64,000 nucleotides of DNA from Musa acuminata AAA Group (taxonomy: Eukaryota > Streptophyta > Magnoliopsida > Zingiberales > Musaceae). The stretch lies in NCBI RefSeq assembly GCF_036884655.1, contig NC_088344.1:32693001-32757000 (forward strand). The letters run 5' to 3'. Below, in pieces: positions 24,070 to 34,734 of the stretch; positions within the stretch are counted from its first letter, which is position 1, and each line of letters starts with the position of its first letter. Under the pieces are notes generated by a model that was not told the DNA's origin, did not search any database, and saw nothing but the letters and a program-made list of their open reading frames with translations. A program made the translations under genes and the position numbers.

Positions 24070-25129
24070 GAAGTTGAGGACACGCAGATGGCACTCATCT
24101 CTATCCAGTTCGATGAAAAGATCCCTCTATTTAGTAGTACTTCATGGTCAGATTTAAACGAGGAAAGACCTAAGTACAAGAAGCCACGAAATGCTTCTGA
24201 GAGTTGAAAATAAGCACAGGTCAATCTTTCGAAACTACATTTATTATTATATCACTTATGATAACTTTGTCATCTGACTTTGGGATATAAGTGTCTTAAG
24301 AGTCATGTTAAGAACTATGTATTGTATCTCTTAGTTTTCACTGTAGACTACGTTATATTTCTTTTTTTATGAGGCCCTACGTGTCAAAGGTTTTATATTT
24401 TTAGTGGCGATAGCACTACATACAAAAATATATTCCTATATGTAATATAGTAAATTCAGTAGCAAGTGTCTAATTAGGGCGCATGAAAATGAAACTTCCA
24501 TATCTACAACTATGTTGTAGAAGGTAACATGCATTTATATATAAACAAATCAACTTATATTAATCATATTAACCTTGATAGTGAGATATTGAGATCAAAT
24601 TTCATCTTCATTGCTAATGTTGCTTACATTTTAGAATACTCTCTGACATTATAAATAACTTTAAATTAGCTTAATATTTTATTTTAAGAAATCAAAAATA
24701 AAAATAATAAGTATGGGAGATAGCTAATGTTGTAACCCTAAATGAAAAGGCTTTGAACCAAAAAAAAAAAGAAGCAAACAGTGACACATATGAAAATGAA
24801 ACTCTCATTCAGAAAACATATAAATTCCAAGTCATGAGAATGAAAGAGTACAGCAATATAAGAATGATTCTATGACACACATTGATCAATGCATCCATGT
24901 GTATGGATCTCTAAATTGTATGAAGTCTTTGGAAATCTATAAATGCATCAATTTCAATCACATAATCCTTTATGAACACAACAAAATAGATAAATGTATA
25001 ATATTTATGTGTGTAAGTAACAATTGACATGATTACATTCATATCAATGTCTATTGTTTTCATAAATATTAGTAAACTTTCCACCACTATATTATTATAT
25101 ATATTTGTAATATCAAAAATAAATATCAA
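24070..25129. other. Intergenic, AT-rich, NLR3 3' flank
   Basis: No gene or RNA recognised. Short A-runs and AT-rich low-complexity sequence. Confidence 0.5.
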
Positions 25130-25134
25130 GCGGG

Positions 25135-25166
<32 letters not shown>

Positions 25167-25193
25167 TCGCGTGTTCGATCCACGTTCACCGCA
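25130..25193 (+). pseudogene. tRNA-Phe(GAA) with a 9-base deletion
   Basis: 64 of the usual 73 bases. The acceptor 5' strand, D arm and anticodon 5' side are standard up to CTGAAG. The next nine bases, which hold the end of the anticodon loop, the 3' half of the anticodon stem and part of the variable loop, are missing. T arm and acceptor 3' strand follow with one change. A T6 run lies two bases beyond the end. Box A and box B are intact, so transcription is possible, but the anticodon arm cannot fold. It is the outer marker of the left arm of the inverted duplication. Confidence 0.9.
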
Positions 25194-25737
25194 TGTTTTT
25201 TATTTTTATATATTTTTTTTTTCATAGTATAAATATATTTTTAATTATGTTTTTGATTTTGATTTTGATTTTACCGCACTTGATATCCTTTCATCAAAGA
25301 CTAACACTCTCTTTTTTGTTTTCTTAGTTGTATTTGCTCATCTAATAGTCAAGCATCTCATGCAATGATCAATTTTGGAGATAACATCGCAAGTTTTTAT
25401 TTGATGAATTATTTTAAATATGATGGATATTAAGAAATTATAGAGTTACAATACTAATGAATACAAGAGATACTTCAAAGTTAAAAGTTTATACTGAATT
25501 AGTCTATTTTATCTCCACGTCATCTCTACTCCAAATTATGTTATAAATTATTATATAAGCTCTTTATTTATAGAAGGAGAAATTCAAGACCTTAACTCTG
25601 ATAATAACTCCTATCTTAACTAAGACTCTTAAATTAAAATTATATCTAATATAAAGTTTGATTTAATATTTTAACACTATTAACTTTTCTTTTATCTTAT
25701 ATAAGCTTCTTAAGATAGTATCATGCCGTTCTCTTTA
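25194..25737 (+). other. Spacer between the tRNA-Phe relic and an NLR promoter
   Basis: AT-rich and without genes. It keeps landmarks of the tRNA array spacer in the same order relative to the tRNA: CCTTTCATCAAAG (about 25288), GTTGTATTTGCTCATCTAATA (about 25328), TTTATCTCCACGTCATC (about 25508). This makes it a single-copy, diverged relative of the array monomer. Confidence 0.55.
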
Positions 25738-25780
25738 TACTATATATATATATATATATATATATAGGTTTTGCATAGTC
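25738..25780 (+). promoter_or_regulatory. Decayed NLR promoter with expanded TATA box
   Basis: TTATACTATATATA runs into about 14 TA units and then GGTTTTGCATAGTC, matching the NLR stub promoter (TATATATAGGCTTTGCA) and the reverse-strand promoter-like segments at 32471-32561 and 36362-36440. Confidence 0.55.
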
Positions 25781-25848
25781 ATAAACGTGAAAGGAATAAT
25801 ACAAGAAAGAGATGAATTACGATTAGAATCATTGATTTATAATCAAAG

Positions 25849-25893
25849 AAGCTAAGTGAGAATGCCTTCAGGGAGGTAAGCCTCGGAGGATGA
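25849..25893 (+). pseudogene. NLR CC-exon stub, left arm
   Basis: AAGCTAAGTGAGAATGCC and following bases translate as KLSENAFREV, the CC start of the local CNL family, then break into GATGAGATGG-type sequence and a stop. Downstream, GGAATAAAC and AAATCATACTTTAAATTTT are shared with the three minus-strand stubs in the right arm. Confidence 0.6.
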
Positions 25894-25942
25894 GATGGAT
25901 TCATGGAGGAATAAACTCATAAATCATACTTTAAATTTTATT

Positions 25943-27504
25943 GCAACAATAATACAAAAATTGACACTTGGATGAAATTGAAAATATGCAATATTAATAA
26001 AAATTAAATAAAAAATTAGAAAAAAAATCTAGAAGTATGAAAACATCATTCTATTCCTAAAACTCGTGCAAATATCTAACAGAAAATCACCCAAGATACA
26101 TCGAATAGTTTTTTCTATGAGTATGATTGTAAATAATTTGAATATATTTTGACAACAAGAACATTAGAAAGTCAAATGAATAAATAACTTCTTTCTCTCC
26201 TTTCATCTTCTTCTTCTCCTCCTCCATTTTTCTCATATTTTTATCCATTTTTTCTGAATTTTCCTTTTTCCACTGAGGTAAGGTTTTTCCCATAATTTTT
26301 TCCCCACCTTCCGTTTGTGCACCCAAATTGCGTCAACCCAACCTGATCGAGTCGTCTCCCACTTCTATGTGATTGATAGATTACAAGGATGGTAATCTAG
26401 TAAGTTCACAAATAAAAAAAATATTAAAAAAAGAAAAGAAATGAAAACGAGTCCACCTTAAAGTTCATGAACATGCTCAATCATCCAAATCAAATGCATG
26501 CACATCGCCTTGGGTCAAACCTCCCCTCAAACCCCATTCATCCAAACCAAATGCATGCTCAATCATCCATATGGCACCGTGGCAACGGCGGTGGATTGTG
26601 TTAGGAGGGTAGTCTAGTAAGTTCACATAAACTAATTTCACAAATAAAAATATCAAAAAATAAGAAAATCAAACGAGTGCCCCGGTTTTCAAGCTAGTGA
26701 AGCTCGATGGCGGCGGCTCATTCACATGGAAGCTCAGATTGGGCAGACCCAATTTGCCACTCCCTTAACATTAATTAGACCCGAACCCAACCCGTATAGC
26801 TTAATCTCAATCTGACTTGACCCAACCACATCATAGTTATATCATTCTACAAAGATGATTTACTAAACATGGGGCATCGAGACCGCCGCTCATCAAGAGC
26901 AAGCGCAAATCTCAAAGAATCCATGATCTTCTATGGACGGAGCCCCTGGTTTGAGATTCCCACGATCTCTGATCCATCGATTTTTTTTTTTTTTTTTTGT
27001 AAGTAAATTAGTTTGAATTCATCTCTTTTATAAGCATATCTGATCAGATACAATCCCCGATCGATGATGATAAGGATTCATGGAATGAAGAAGCCAAGGA
27101 TGATGTGTCGGAGAGATTACAGTAACTAATTACCATCTTCTTTAATAGCCACTCCTCCTAATCCTTCCATAATCCATCCTCCGACGATCCTACGGCTCCG
27201 ATTCCTCCGTTACAGAGGGTGAGGTGAGAGCAAGGGAGGAAGAGGAGAAGAGCGGCCAGCGATCGGGATCGGGCAATAATGGAAGAGATGGAATGCTGCG
27301 GCCCTCCCAACAATATATAAGTCTGTTCTGACGCCAGTCGCTTGAGTGCTTTCCATGCCTTGGGTTCGTCTACTGGTGACGGTGAAACCGTTGACACTGG
27401 TGCGTTGATTTCTCGGCTACAGTCGGTTTCATTGTCACCAGTGTCAAAGCGCCACTATCAACGGCTTCACTGTCACCGGTAGGAAAGCATTCAAGCGATT
27501 GGCG
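25943..27504. other. Non-coding unit between the NLR stub and the zinc-finger relic
   Basis: No gene. 26180-26300 complements 31975-32050 (A/G-rich run), 26400-26520 complements 31800-31915, and 26985-27210 complements 30620-30845. There is a T18 run at 26980. A small frame on the minus strand (26087-26326) is just this A/G-rich repeat. Confidence 0.6.
27220..27400 (+). repeat. Segment re-inverted within the left arm
   Basis: Matches 30480-30610 in the same orientation (GGAAGAGATGGAA, CTGCGGCCCTCCCAACAATA, TCTACTGGTGAC), whereas everything on either side matches the right arm in inverted orientation. Just beyond, 27371-27388 and 27425-27442 form an inverted repeat (CTGGTGACGGTGAAACCG with CGGTTTCATTGTCACCAG). 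Confidence 0.6.
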
Positions 27505-28006
27505 GTGTCTCCGCATTCAGGGGATGCAGAGAGCATCTGGTAGTGGTGGTGTGAGTAGTGGCGATGGGGAGCTTCCCAGCGATGAGGCTTCTGATAACGA
27601 ATCACATATATAAGACCGTCGATGTGGGTTCCGCCAGCTCCAATCGCGAGCTTCCTAACAAGGGAGCGATGGTTCCAAGATATCCGGAGTGCGGCAATAG
27701 GGCGACCTGCAACGAAATGGTCGAGGTCGAAAAAGGGCGCCCATCGACGAAGATTCCGCTGTCATTGTTGCTAAAGCCTGAAAGCCAAGGGGTCAAGAGA
27801 CTACCAAAGCCAAGAAAGAAGAAACTGAGACAAAACAGGTAATGAACGCTCGTTTTGGTGGCTCTGATGTTCGTAACTATGAGAGCAGGCGAACGATTCT
27901 GCAACGCCTACACGTTGCCCAAGATATCAGTGTGGTGCTTCAAGACGTTCGCTTCTCACCAACCTCTCGTAGGACACATAGCCAGCCACAACAAGAACAA
28001 GAGCAA
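27505..28006 (+). pseudogene. Dead copy of the C2H2 zinc-finger gene
   Basis: Corresponds to residues about 50-297 of the live gene on the other strand: GSGGV and GDGELPSDE near the start, remnants of finger 1 (PECGNRATC) with its histidines lost, then TRFGGSDV and QCGVCFKTFASHQPLVGHIASHNKNKSN spread over shifting frames. Finger 2 has LVGH for LGGH. Several frameshifts, a stop after about 15 codons and loss of finger 3 and the EAR tail make it non-functional. Confidence 0.85.
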
Positions 28007-28689
28007 TCAGTGTGGTGGACGCATGATTTGGCCAGCAAGTTCTTTAACCAACAAAAAATAAAGTGCATTTAACAGAGACATACAGATAAATACTAATCCT
28101 TCATCTTTTCCATTTAAAGTTCCATTCTATATCTTATCCATGATAGAGGATGCAAAGTTTCCACTAATCAGCATTTTCAGGAACATAATAAGGTTCCTGA
28201 AGAATTATATATATGGATTATACGTTTGTTAATAAGGTTGACCTGAAATCCTAGAATTAGGTTGAATGGTGTAAGGTCATCTGAAACATTGGATATCCAC
28301 CTCATTATTTCCTACATCTGAAAGCTCAAAGCATGAGTGCTACTCGATTAAGTCAAAGACTTTCAAACCATCCTGCTTCCTTCATCTGTAGACTGCTCGA
28401 TCAATTTACATGCAATACAGTGATTTTTGCTTGGAAGAATGAAAGAGAGAGGAGTCGAGTGGTAGTCACGATCCTTGTTTCCCCTCCACCTCTATACTAC
28501 ATCACATAACATTCACAAACAGGTGCAGTGCAGGACATTGAATGAAAAAGATGAAGGTTCCACAGAGAGAATTAAAGTCTAAATGCAATTTTGTTTGCAG
28601 TTAAAGAACTTGCATCCAAACTATCTCAATTCCAAATTCTCTATTCTTCAAAACCGGTGAGTGAAAGAACTTGCAGACTCGTTTTCTTC
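28007..28689. other. Centre of the inverted duplication and 3' region of the zinc-finger gene
   Basis: No gene found. It is not duplicated in the window, so it is the spacer between the arms. The part next to 28690 should hold the 3' UTR of the minus-strand gene. Confidence 0.5.
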
Positions 28690-29916
28690 TTAGAGATCAG
28701 GCACTTCATTGAGATCGAAGTCAAACATGCCACGGATTGCTCTCTTGTATCTTTCGGATGAGTTTGCCGGAGATGATGGAGCTCCGTTCTGTAACATCCC
28801 GTGGTTTGCTCCCTTGTCGCTCTCAGATGAGTGTGCTGAGGATGACAAAGCTTGATTCTGTAGTTCATTGAAGTGGCGTCTCATGTGGCCACCGAGAGCC
28901 TGCCCGGTCGAGAATGTCAGGTTGCAGATCGTGCATCGGTGTTCCGCTGTTGCCGCTTTGCTGACTGCATTGGGCGCAATATGGACACACCCGTTTTCAG
29001 CGGCGATGGGAGCTTCTTGGACATTGCTCTTGTTCTTGTTGTGGCTGGCTATGTGTCCCCCGAGTGCTTGGTGAGAAGCGAACGTCTTGAAGCAAATACT
29101 ACACTGATATCTTCGACAACGTGTAGGCGTGCCAGAATCGTTCGCTTGCTCTTTGATCTTCCTCTTCTTACTACCACTGTTGTAGCTTGATATCACTTCA
29201 TTCCCGTAGCTCCGATCAGCTAAGACATCAGTGCCACCAAAACGAGTGTTCATAAACTGTTTCGTCTCAGGTGCTTCTTTCTCGACGGTGGGAGTCTCTT
29301 GACCCCATGGCTTTCCATCAGCCAGAAGCAACAAGGCTTTAGCAACAACGACAACGGAATCTTCATCGACGGCGGCCCCTTTTCCACCCTTTTTCGGGGT
29401 CGACCACTTCGTCACAGGTGGCCCTCTTGCGACCGAAGAATACGCGTTCGATCGTGACTTCTTCCTTGCGCCGGGAGGCGGAATAGCTCCTCTGTAATCC
29501 CTCTCCGGGTGGCACCTCAAGTGGCCAAACAGTGATTTATCTGATGGGAAGGTCTTGCCGCACTCCGGACATGTTGGAACCTTCGGCCCCTTGTTTGGAT
29601 GCTTGCGATTGGAGCTGCCGGAACCCTCGTCGAAGGTTTTATCGTCACGGAGATGTGATTCGTCGTCGGAGTCTTCATCGCCGGGAAGCTCCCCATCGCC
29701 ACTACTCACGGATTGGTGACCTCTCACACCACCACTACCATATGCTGTCTCTGTATCCCCTGAATCCGGAGACACCACCTCCTGATCCACCGCAGCTCTG
29801 CCATCTCCGAACCGCGGTCCTTTCGACGGCAGCTTCTCGTCGTGTCGGTCTTCTACTCGCACTGCAGAGCCCTCAGTCCTGTAATGGCTTCCGCCCTCCA
29901 TGAGATGAGCTTCCAT
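28690..29916 (-). CDS. C2H2 zinc-finger transcriptional repressor, ZAT-like, three fingers with EAR motif
   Basis: 408 residues, probably nuclear. Finger 1: C116/C119/H132/H136 with SLFGH. Finger 2: C272/C275/H288/H292 with QALGGH. Finger 3: C328/C331/H344/H348 with QALGGH. A basic KKRKIK (250-255) could be a nuclear signal. The C-terminus FDFDLNEVPDL contains a DLN-x-x-P EAR motif (401-406), which in this family recruits TOPLESS-type corepressors. The N-terminal 110 residues are acidic and disordered-looking. The frame is open 50 codons further upstream, but I chose the ATG at 29916 because MEAHLMEGGSHYR begins hydrophilic protein, while the upstream part looks like untranslated sequence. 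Plant QALGGH fingers of this kind act in stress and developmental repression. The exact orthologue is not clear. Confidence 0.9.
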   Translation of the reverse strand: MEAHLMEGGSHYRTEGSAVRVEDRHDEKLPSKGPRFGDGRAAVDQEVVSPDSGDTETAYGSGGVRGHQSVSSGDGELPGDEDSDDESHLRDDKTFDEGSGSSNRKHPNKGPKVPTCPECGKTFPSDKSLFGHLRCHPERDYRGAIPPPGARKKSRSNAYSSVARGPPVTKWSTPKKGGKGAAVDEDSVVVVAKALLLLADGKPWGQETPTVEKEAPETKQFMNTRFGGTDVLADRSYGNEVISSYNSGSKKRKIKEQANDSGTPTRCRRYQCSICFKTFASHQALGGHIASHNKNKSNVQEAPIAAENGCVHIAPNAVSKAATAEHRCTICNLTFSTGQALGGHMRRHFNELQNQALSSSAHSSESDKGANHGMLQNGAPSSPANSSERYKRAIRGMFDFDLNEVPDL

Positions 29917-30143
29917 TCCTGACCAACAGATCAGAGAGGCATCAGAAGTCGGGATGACGGCAAGAATCTGTCTCTTCTCTGTCAAAAGGTCACACAAGAA
30001 ACGAAAGATCAAGAAACAACCAACAGCAAAACTTCGGTTATCAAGAAACTGAAACCCCAGCTTCACAAAGACCTACTTGTGTTCCTCACCGAGAGGAGCA
30101 TAAAGAACAGCAACCCCAGCTGGCCATGGCTCAATCTCCAGCT

Positions 30144-30187
<44 letters not shown>

Positions 30188-30734
30188 AGAAGCAACCTTT
30201 ATCGCAGATCCTATCGATCCTAACCGCATGCAAAGAAGCCATGGGCAAGAAAACAAAGTGGCGAGCTCGGGGAAGAAGAGACGCAACAACGACGTTCGAG
30301 CAAATCGGGATTCTTGGATCAAGAGAAGCAGAGACTAACCGGAAGGAAACGCCCGACTTTTTGGAAGCTTCCACAGCTGGCAGCTGCCGGTGCTTCACCT
30401 AGCTCGCTGGAGTTAGGATGCAAAGAAGGAAAGCAGAGCTGGAGACAGTGGGAGAACAAGGGAGGAGGAGGAGGAGAGGAGAAGGGATCGGGAGAGGGGA
30501 ATGATGGAAGAGATGGAAAGCTGCTGCCCTCCCAACAATAAATCTGTTCCGGCGCCAATCGCTGGAGTGGTTTCCATGCCGTGCGTTCTTCTACTGGTGA
30601 CAGTGAAACTGACTCTAGCGGAGGAATCGGGGCCGTCGGATGGTCGTCGGAGGGTGGATTATGGAAGGATTAGGAGTGGCCTAACTTACCATTAAAGAAA
30701 GATGATAATTAGTTACTGTAATCTCTCCAATATA
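29917..30734 (-). promoter_or_regulatory. Leader and promoter region of the zinc-finger gene
   Basis: No competing gene; frames here are repeat translation. On the minus strand the leader contains a long CT microsatellite. A splice-like GTAGGT near 30075 and GGTCAG just before the start codon would allow a 5' UTR intron (uncertain). 30480-30610 is duplicated at 27230-27400. Confidence 0.45.
30147..30181. repeat. (GA)n microsatellite in the zinc-finger gene leader
   Basis: About 17 uninterrupted GA units; CT on the transcribed sense. GA/CT tracts in plant 5' leaders can bind BPC/GAGA-type factors (general knowledge); nothing more is seen here. Confidence 0.95.
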
Positions 30735-32216
30735 TTATCCTTTCCTTCTTCTCCTCTCGTGGAAATATTACCATTCCACGAACCTTTGATAGGGGTATAT
30801 CTGACCAGATATGGTTAGAAAAGAGACGAATTCAAACTAATTTACATCCAAAAAATAATGTGATAGATCAGAGATCGTGTGAATCTTAAAGCTGTATCTT
30901 TTCGGTGAAGGCAGTGTGATCTTGATGAACGAGGATCATGTTTAGTTAAGCTCAAAGAATAATATAATTATAAGATGGTTGGGTCAAGTCAGGTCGAGAT
31001 TAAACTATATGGGTGAGGTTTGGGTCTAATTAAAGTGAGTGTGGCAAATTGGGTCAGCCCAACTTGAACTTCTATGTGATCAATCCATCTACCTTCGCTA
31101 CTTTGAAGGCTTTAAGTACATTCAAATCAAATCTGATTTGAAGGGTTTGATTCGGATGCTCTAATTATAATATTAAAAGGGTATTTAGTCCACGTTGGAT
31201 CGTGCAAATGTGTATGTGATTTACATATATGTATAGAGAAGGAAATAAGATCGTGATTAATTAACTCATTAGGTATGATAGAGTTGCTAATTTTATTCTT
31301 TTTTTATTAGAAGAGAGTGACCCATCTTGCTAATTCTCTTAGTAATATATTTAATATATTTACTATATTATTTTTTTTATTTTAGTCTTAAAAAATCTCT
31401 TACGAAAGATATGCAAGATAATTAACTTGCAAGTCGTAAAGACATATGTGATGAATTAGTTGAAGTTTGAGTCAAAAAAATTATTATTCATTCATTCACT
31501 TCTTTTATTATATGAATGTTTATTTTATTAAATAATTTTATTTTTGAAAAGATGTCTCATTTAGCACCTCTTATTTCATCTTTTAGTTTCTTTTTTTTAT
31601 TTTATTATTTAAATATTTTATAATTAATTATTTGTTTGTATCAAAAAATTTTGATTTTTATAGGGGATTATTGGAACACTAAGGGAGAGCTCAATTTACC
31701 TCAATTTGCTTTTTCACTTATATGCCTTTCGTGTTTTGGGTTCCTTCTTATCTTGTTTGACCCAAGCTAATAGGTTCCTTCTTATCTTGTTTGACCCAAG
31801 CTAATATGGATGTATTTGATTTGGATGATTGGGCATGGGCATGAACTCAAGTTGGACCCATTTTCTTTTCTTATTTCTTTGATATTTCTATTTGTGAACT
31901 TACTCTTGTCCAATTGGTTAGGAGAACTTATAAATAAGATTTTCCCAAATCAATCGATGTAATGAAATAAAAATTCAGAAAAAAGAGAAAAAATATGAGG
32001 AAAATGAAGGAGTAGGACAAAAGAAAATATAGAAAAGAGAGAAGTTTTTTATTTATTTGATTTCTCGATCCTTTGATTTAGAATATCTTTTGATTTTTTA
32101 TAATCATGCTTGAATAATAATATATCTAGTGGTATTCACGATGATAGTACAAAACTGAAGAATTCACTTAAGACAACACTTGCATACTTTCATATTTTCT
32201 TTTAACTTCGTATTTA

Positions 32217-32270
32217 ATTTTCACTTATATTGTATGTTTTTTCTTGAAATATACAATATAAGTGAAAATT
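32217..32270. repeat. Perfect inverted repeat in R1, about 20-bp arms
   Basis: AATTTTCACTTATATTGTAT at 32216-32235 is matched by its exact complement at 32251-32270 with a 15-base loop. In R2 (about 34465-34515) the left arm is mutated; in R3 it is mostly lost. Confidence 0.9.
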
Positions 32271-32304
32271 AAGCTTCTTCACGAGAATCTATTAGATTTT
32301 ATTG

Positions 32305-32346
32305 AAAAAAAATCTAATAAACCAAAAGGTTTATTAGATTTTTTTT
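32305..32346. repeat. Perfect inverted repeat in R1, 19-bp arms
   Basis: AATCTAATAAACC (plus leading A-run) and its exact complement flank an AAAA loop. The same hairpin with 16-bp arms is kept in R2 at 34555-34590. It lies directly downstream, in NLR sense, of the CC stub. Confidence 0.9.
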
Positions 32347-32385
32347 AACAAAATTTAAAGTATGATTTATTTGTTTATTCCTTAA

Positions 32386-32435
32386 CTAATCAATCTCATC
32401 CTCTATGTTAGCGTGACCTCTCTAAAGATATTCTT
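32386..32435 (-). pseudogene. NLR CC-exon stub in R1
   Basis: The minus strand reads ...NIFREVTL then a break, then GAGGATGAGATTGATTAG. IFREV-TL matches the stub at 11065 (EYIFREVTLFL). Shorter than the R2 and R3 stubs because of an internal deletion. Confidence 0.6.
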
Positions 32436-32483
32436 GCTTATTTATCTTTTCCTGATACCTCTCAAATCGATGACTATGCAAAG

Positions 32484-32485
<2 letters not shown>

Positions 32486-32561
<76 letters not shown>
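32486..32561. repeat. (TA)n microsatellite in a relic NLR promoter
   Basis: About 38 TA units. Flanked on the left by GACTATGCAAAGCC, the complement of the NLR promoter word GGCTTTGCATAGTC, so the expansion sits in the former TATA box. Confidence 0.9.
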
Positions 32562-32564
<3 letters not shown>

Positions 32565-32964
32565 AGATATCTAAGACACTTTTTTTAGATAAGTTATACA
32601 ACGAATAAAGATTAAAAAATAAAAAAATTACTGAATAATGTTAGTGTCCAAAGTTAGTCATTGCATGAGATGAAAAAAATGACTCAATAAGATTCTAAGT
32701 ATGATGCGACCTTAATGTATCAAGGAATCAAACAAGAAGAAGGATGCTAATGTAGAGATAAGATATCAAAACGAAAATAATGAGTGATCAATGTACTACT
32801 AAGGTACTCTCGAAATACTTATTAGAGAGAACAGTATCAAATTTTTCTAAACAATATCAAAGGTATGAGTTTCAAAACTATTTTACAGAGTTCAAATAAG
32901 TGAGAAGAGATAAAACAATCTGAAAATTTTTGCTCTCTTTCTTACTCTCTCAATTTGTTTCCTT
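32562..32964 (-). repeat. Orphan array spacer without a tRNA
   Basis: Matches the tRNA-array spacer: AAGTTATACAACGAATAAAG, AATGTTAGTGTC, GATGCGACC, AGAGAACAGTATCA, CTTACTCTCTCAATT. It stops before the part that carries the tRNA, where R2 begins. It shows that array-type sequence was present before, or was copied into, the R-unit duplication. Confidence 0.7.
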
Positions 32965-34720
32965 TTTCTCCTCTCGTGTAAGTGTTACCATTCCACAAAC
33001 CCTTTTCGTCTTTGATTAAGGAGGAGGGGGGGGAGGAACCAGATATGGTTAGAAAAGTGACGAATTAAAACTAATTTATATCTAAAAGAATAATATGATG
33101 GATCAGAGATCGTGTGAATCTCAAAGTTGTATCTTTTTGGGGAAGGCAGGGTTGTCTTTGAGATTTGAGTGTGATCTTGATGAACGACGGGCATGTTTAG
33201 TTGTATATCATCTTTGTTGTCAGTTAAGCTCAAAGAATAATATAATTATAATGTGGTTGGGTCATGTTAGGTCGATATTAAGTTGTATGGGTGGGGTTTG
33301 AGTCTAATTATACTGAGTTTGGCAAATTGGGTCAGCCGAACTTGAACTTCTATGTGATCGATCTATCCACCTTCGCTACTTTGAAGGCTTTAAGTGCATT
33401 CACATCGAATATGATTTGAAGGGTTTGATTCGGATGCTCTAAATGTAATATTAGAAGGATCTTTAGTCCACATTGGGTCGTGCTAATGTGTATATGATTT
33501 ACATATGTGTATAGAGAAGGAAATAAGACTATGACTAATCAACTCATTAGGTATGATAGAGTTACTAATTTTATTCTTTTTTTTAAGAAGAGAGTGACCC
33601 GTCTTGCTAATTTTCCTCGTAATACATTTAATATATTTGCTATATTATTTTTCTATTTTAGTCTTAGAAAATCTCTTATGAAAGATACATTGCAAGATAA
33701 TTAACTTGCAACTCATAAAGACGTATGTGATGAATTTTTTGAAGTTTGAGTCAAAAAAATTATTGTTCATTCATTCACTTGTTTTATTATATGGATGTTT
33801 ATTTTATTAAATGATTTTATTTTTGAAAAATAGTACCTCTTCTTTCATCTTTTAGTTTCTCTTTTTATTTTATTATTTATTATTTATATATTTTATAATT
33901 AATTATTTGTATGTATAAAATTTTTTGATTTTTATAGAGGATTGTTGGAACACTAAGGGAGAGCTCAATTTATCTTAATTTGCTTTTTCACTTGTATTCG
34001 TCGTTTGAGTTCCTTCTTATCGTCTTTTATCTCTGGGATGAGGTTTGACCCGCTCATATGGATGTATTTGATTTGGATGATTGGGCATGGGCATGAACTC
34101 AAGTTGGACCCATTTTCTTTTCTTATTTCTTTGATATTTCTATTTGTGAACTTACTCTTTTCCAATTGGTTAGGAGAACTTATAAATAAGCTTCTTCCCA
34201 AATTAATCGATGCAATGGAATAAAAATTCAGAAAAAAAAAAGAAAAAAATACGAGGGTAGGACAAAAGAAAACATAGAAAAGGGAGAAGTTTTTTATTTA
34301 TTTGATTTCTCGATCCTTTGATTCAGAATATCTTTTGATTTTTTTATAATTGTGCTTGAACAATAATCTATCTAGTGGTATTCAGGATTATTGTATAAAA
34401 CTGAAGAATTCACTTAGGACAACGCTCGCATGCTTTCATGTTTTCTTTTAACCTCCTATTTAATTTTCAGTTATATCATACGTTTTTTATTGAAACATAC
34501 AATATAAGTGAAAATTAAGCTTCTTCACAAAAATCTATTAGATTTTACTGAAATAAAAATCTAATAAACCAAAAGGTTTATTAGATTTTTTTTAATAAAA
34601 TTTAAAGTATGATTTATTTGTTTATTCCTTAACTAATCAATCTCATCCTCTATGTTCAAGAGGAGTGTGACCTCTCTAAAGACATTGTTGCTTATTTATC
34701 TTTTCCTGTATGATACCTCT
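32965..34720 (-). repeat. Unit R2 of the threefold tandem repeat
   Basis: Same landmarks as R1 in the same order. The array-like spacer after the stub is absent; R3 starts within 40 bases. A poly-G run (33021-33032) and small indels distinguish it. No genes; short frames such as 33507-33704 are repeat translation. Confidence 0.85.
34633..34689 (-). pseudogene. NLR CC-exon stub in R2
   Basis: The minus strand reads NNVFREVTLLLNIEDEID then stop, aligning with NLR2 residues 15-32 (EYALREVILLLNVDDEIE). Too short to act as a gene. Confidence 0.75.
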
Positions 34721-34734
34721 CAAATCGGGGCACG

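Larger units (their letters stand above)
25130..28040 (+). repeat. Left arm of a large inverted duplication
   Basis: Reading rightwards: tRNA-Phe relic, spacer, NLR promoter, NLR CC stub, a non-coding unit (about 25895-27210) and a dead zinc-finger copy. The same items occur in mirror order on the minus strand from 37048 back to 28690. For example, 26740-26850 is the complement of about 30955-31060 (words GGGTCTAATTA, GGTTGGGTCAAGTCAGG). This arm is single-copy and strongly decayed. Confidence 0.75.
30735..32480 (-). repeat. Unit R1 of a threefold tandem repeat
   Basis: Non-coding, AT-rich. Landmarks shared with R2 and R3: AAACTAATTTAYATC, GATCAGAGATCGTGTGAATC, GGGTCTAATTA, CTTGAACTTCTATGTGATC, TGGATGATTGGGCATGGGCA, TTTATTTATTTGATTTC. 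It ends in an NLR stub on the minus strand. Confidence 0.85.

Noticed and set aside
26087..26326. Lys/Glu/Met-rich 79-codon frame on the minus strand
   Set aside because: A/G-rich repeat sequence shared with 31975-32050; no coding conservation.
29917..30066. Fifty extra N-terminal codons for the zinc-finger protein
   Set aside because: The stretch is hydrophobic and unlike the rest of a nuclear factor. The ATG at 29916 starts typical hydrophilic sequence, and the upstream part fits an untranslated leader.
30079..30402. Frames across the GA microsatellite upstream of the zinc-finger gene
   Set aside because: Arg-Glu and Leu-Ser dipeptide runs come from the (GA)n tract itself.
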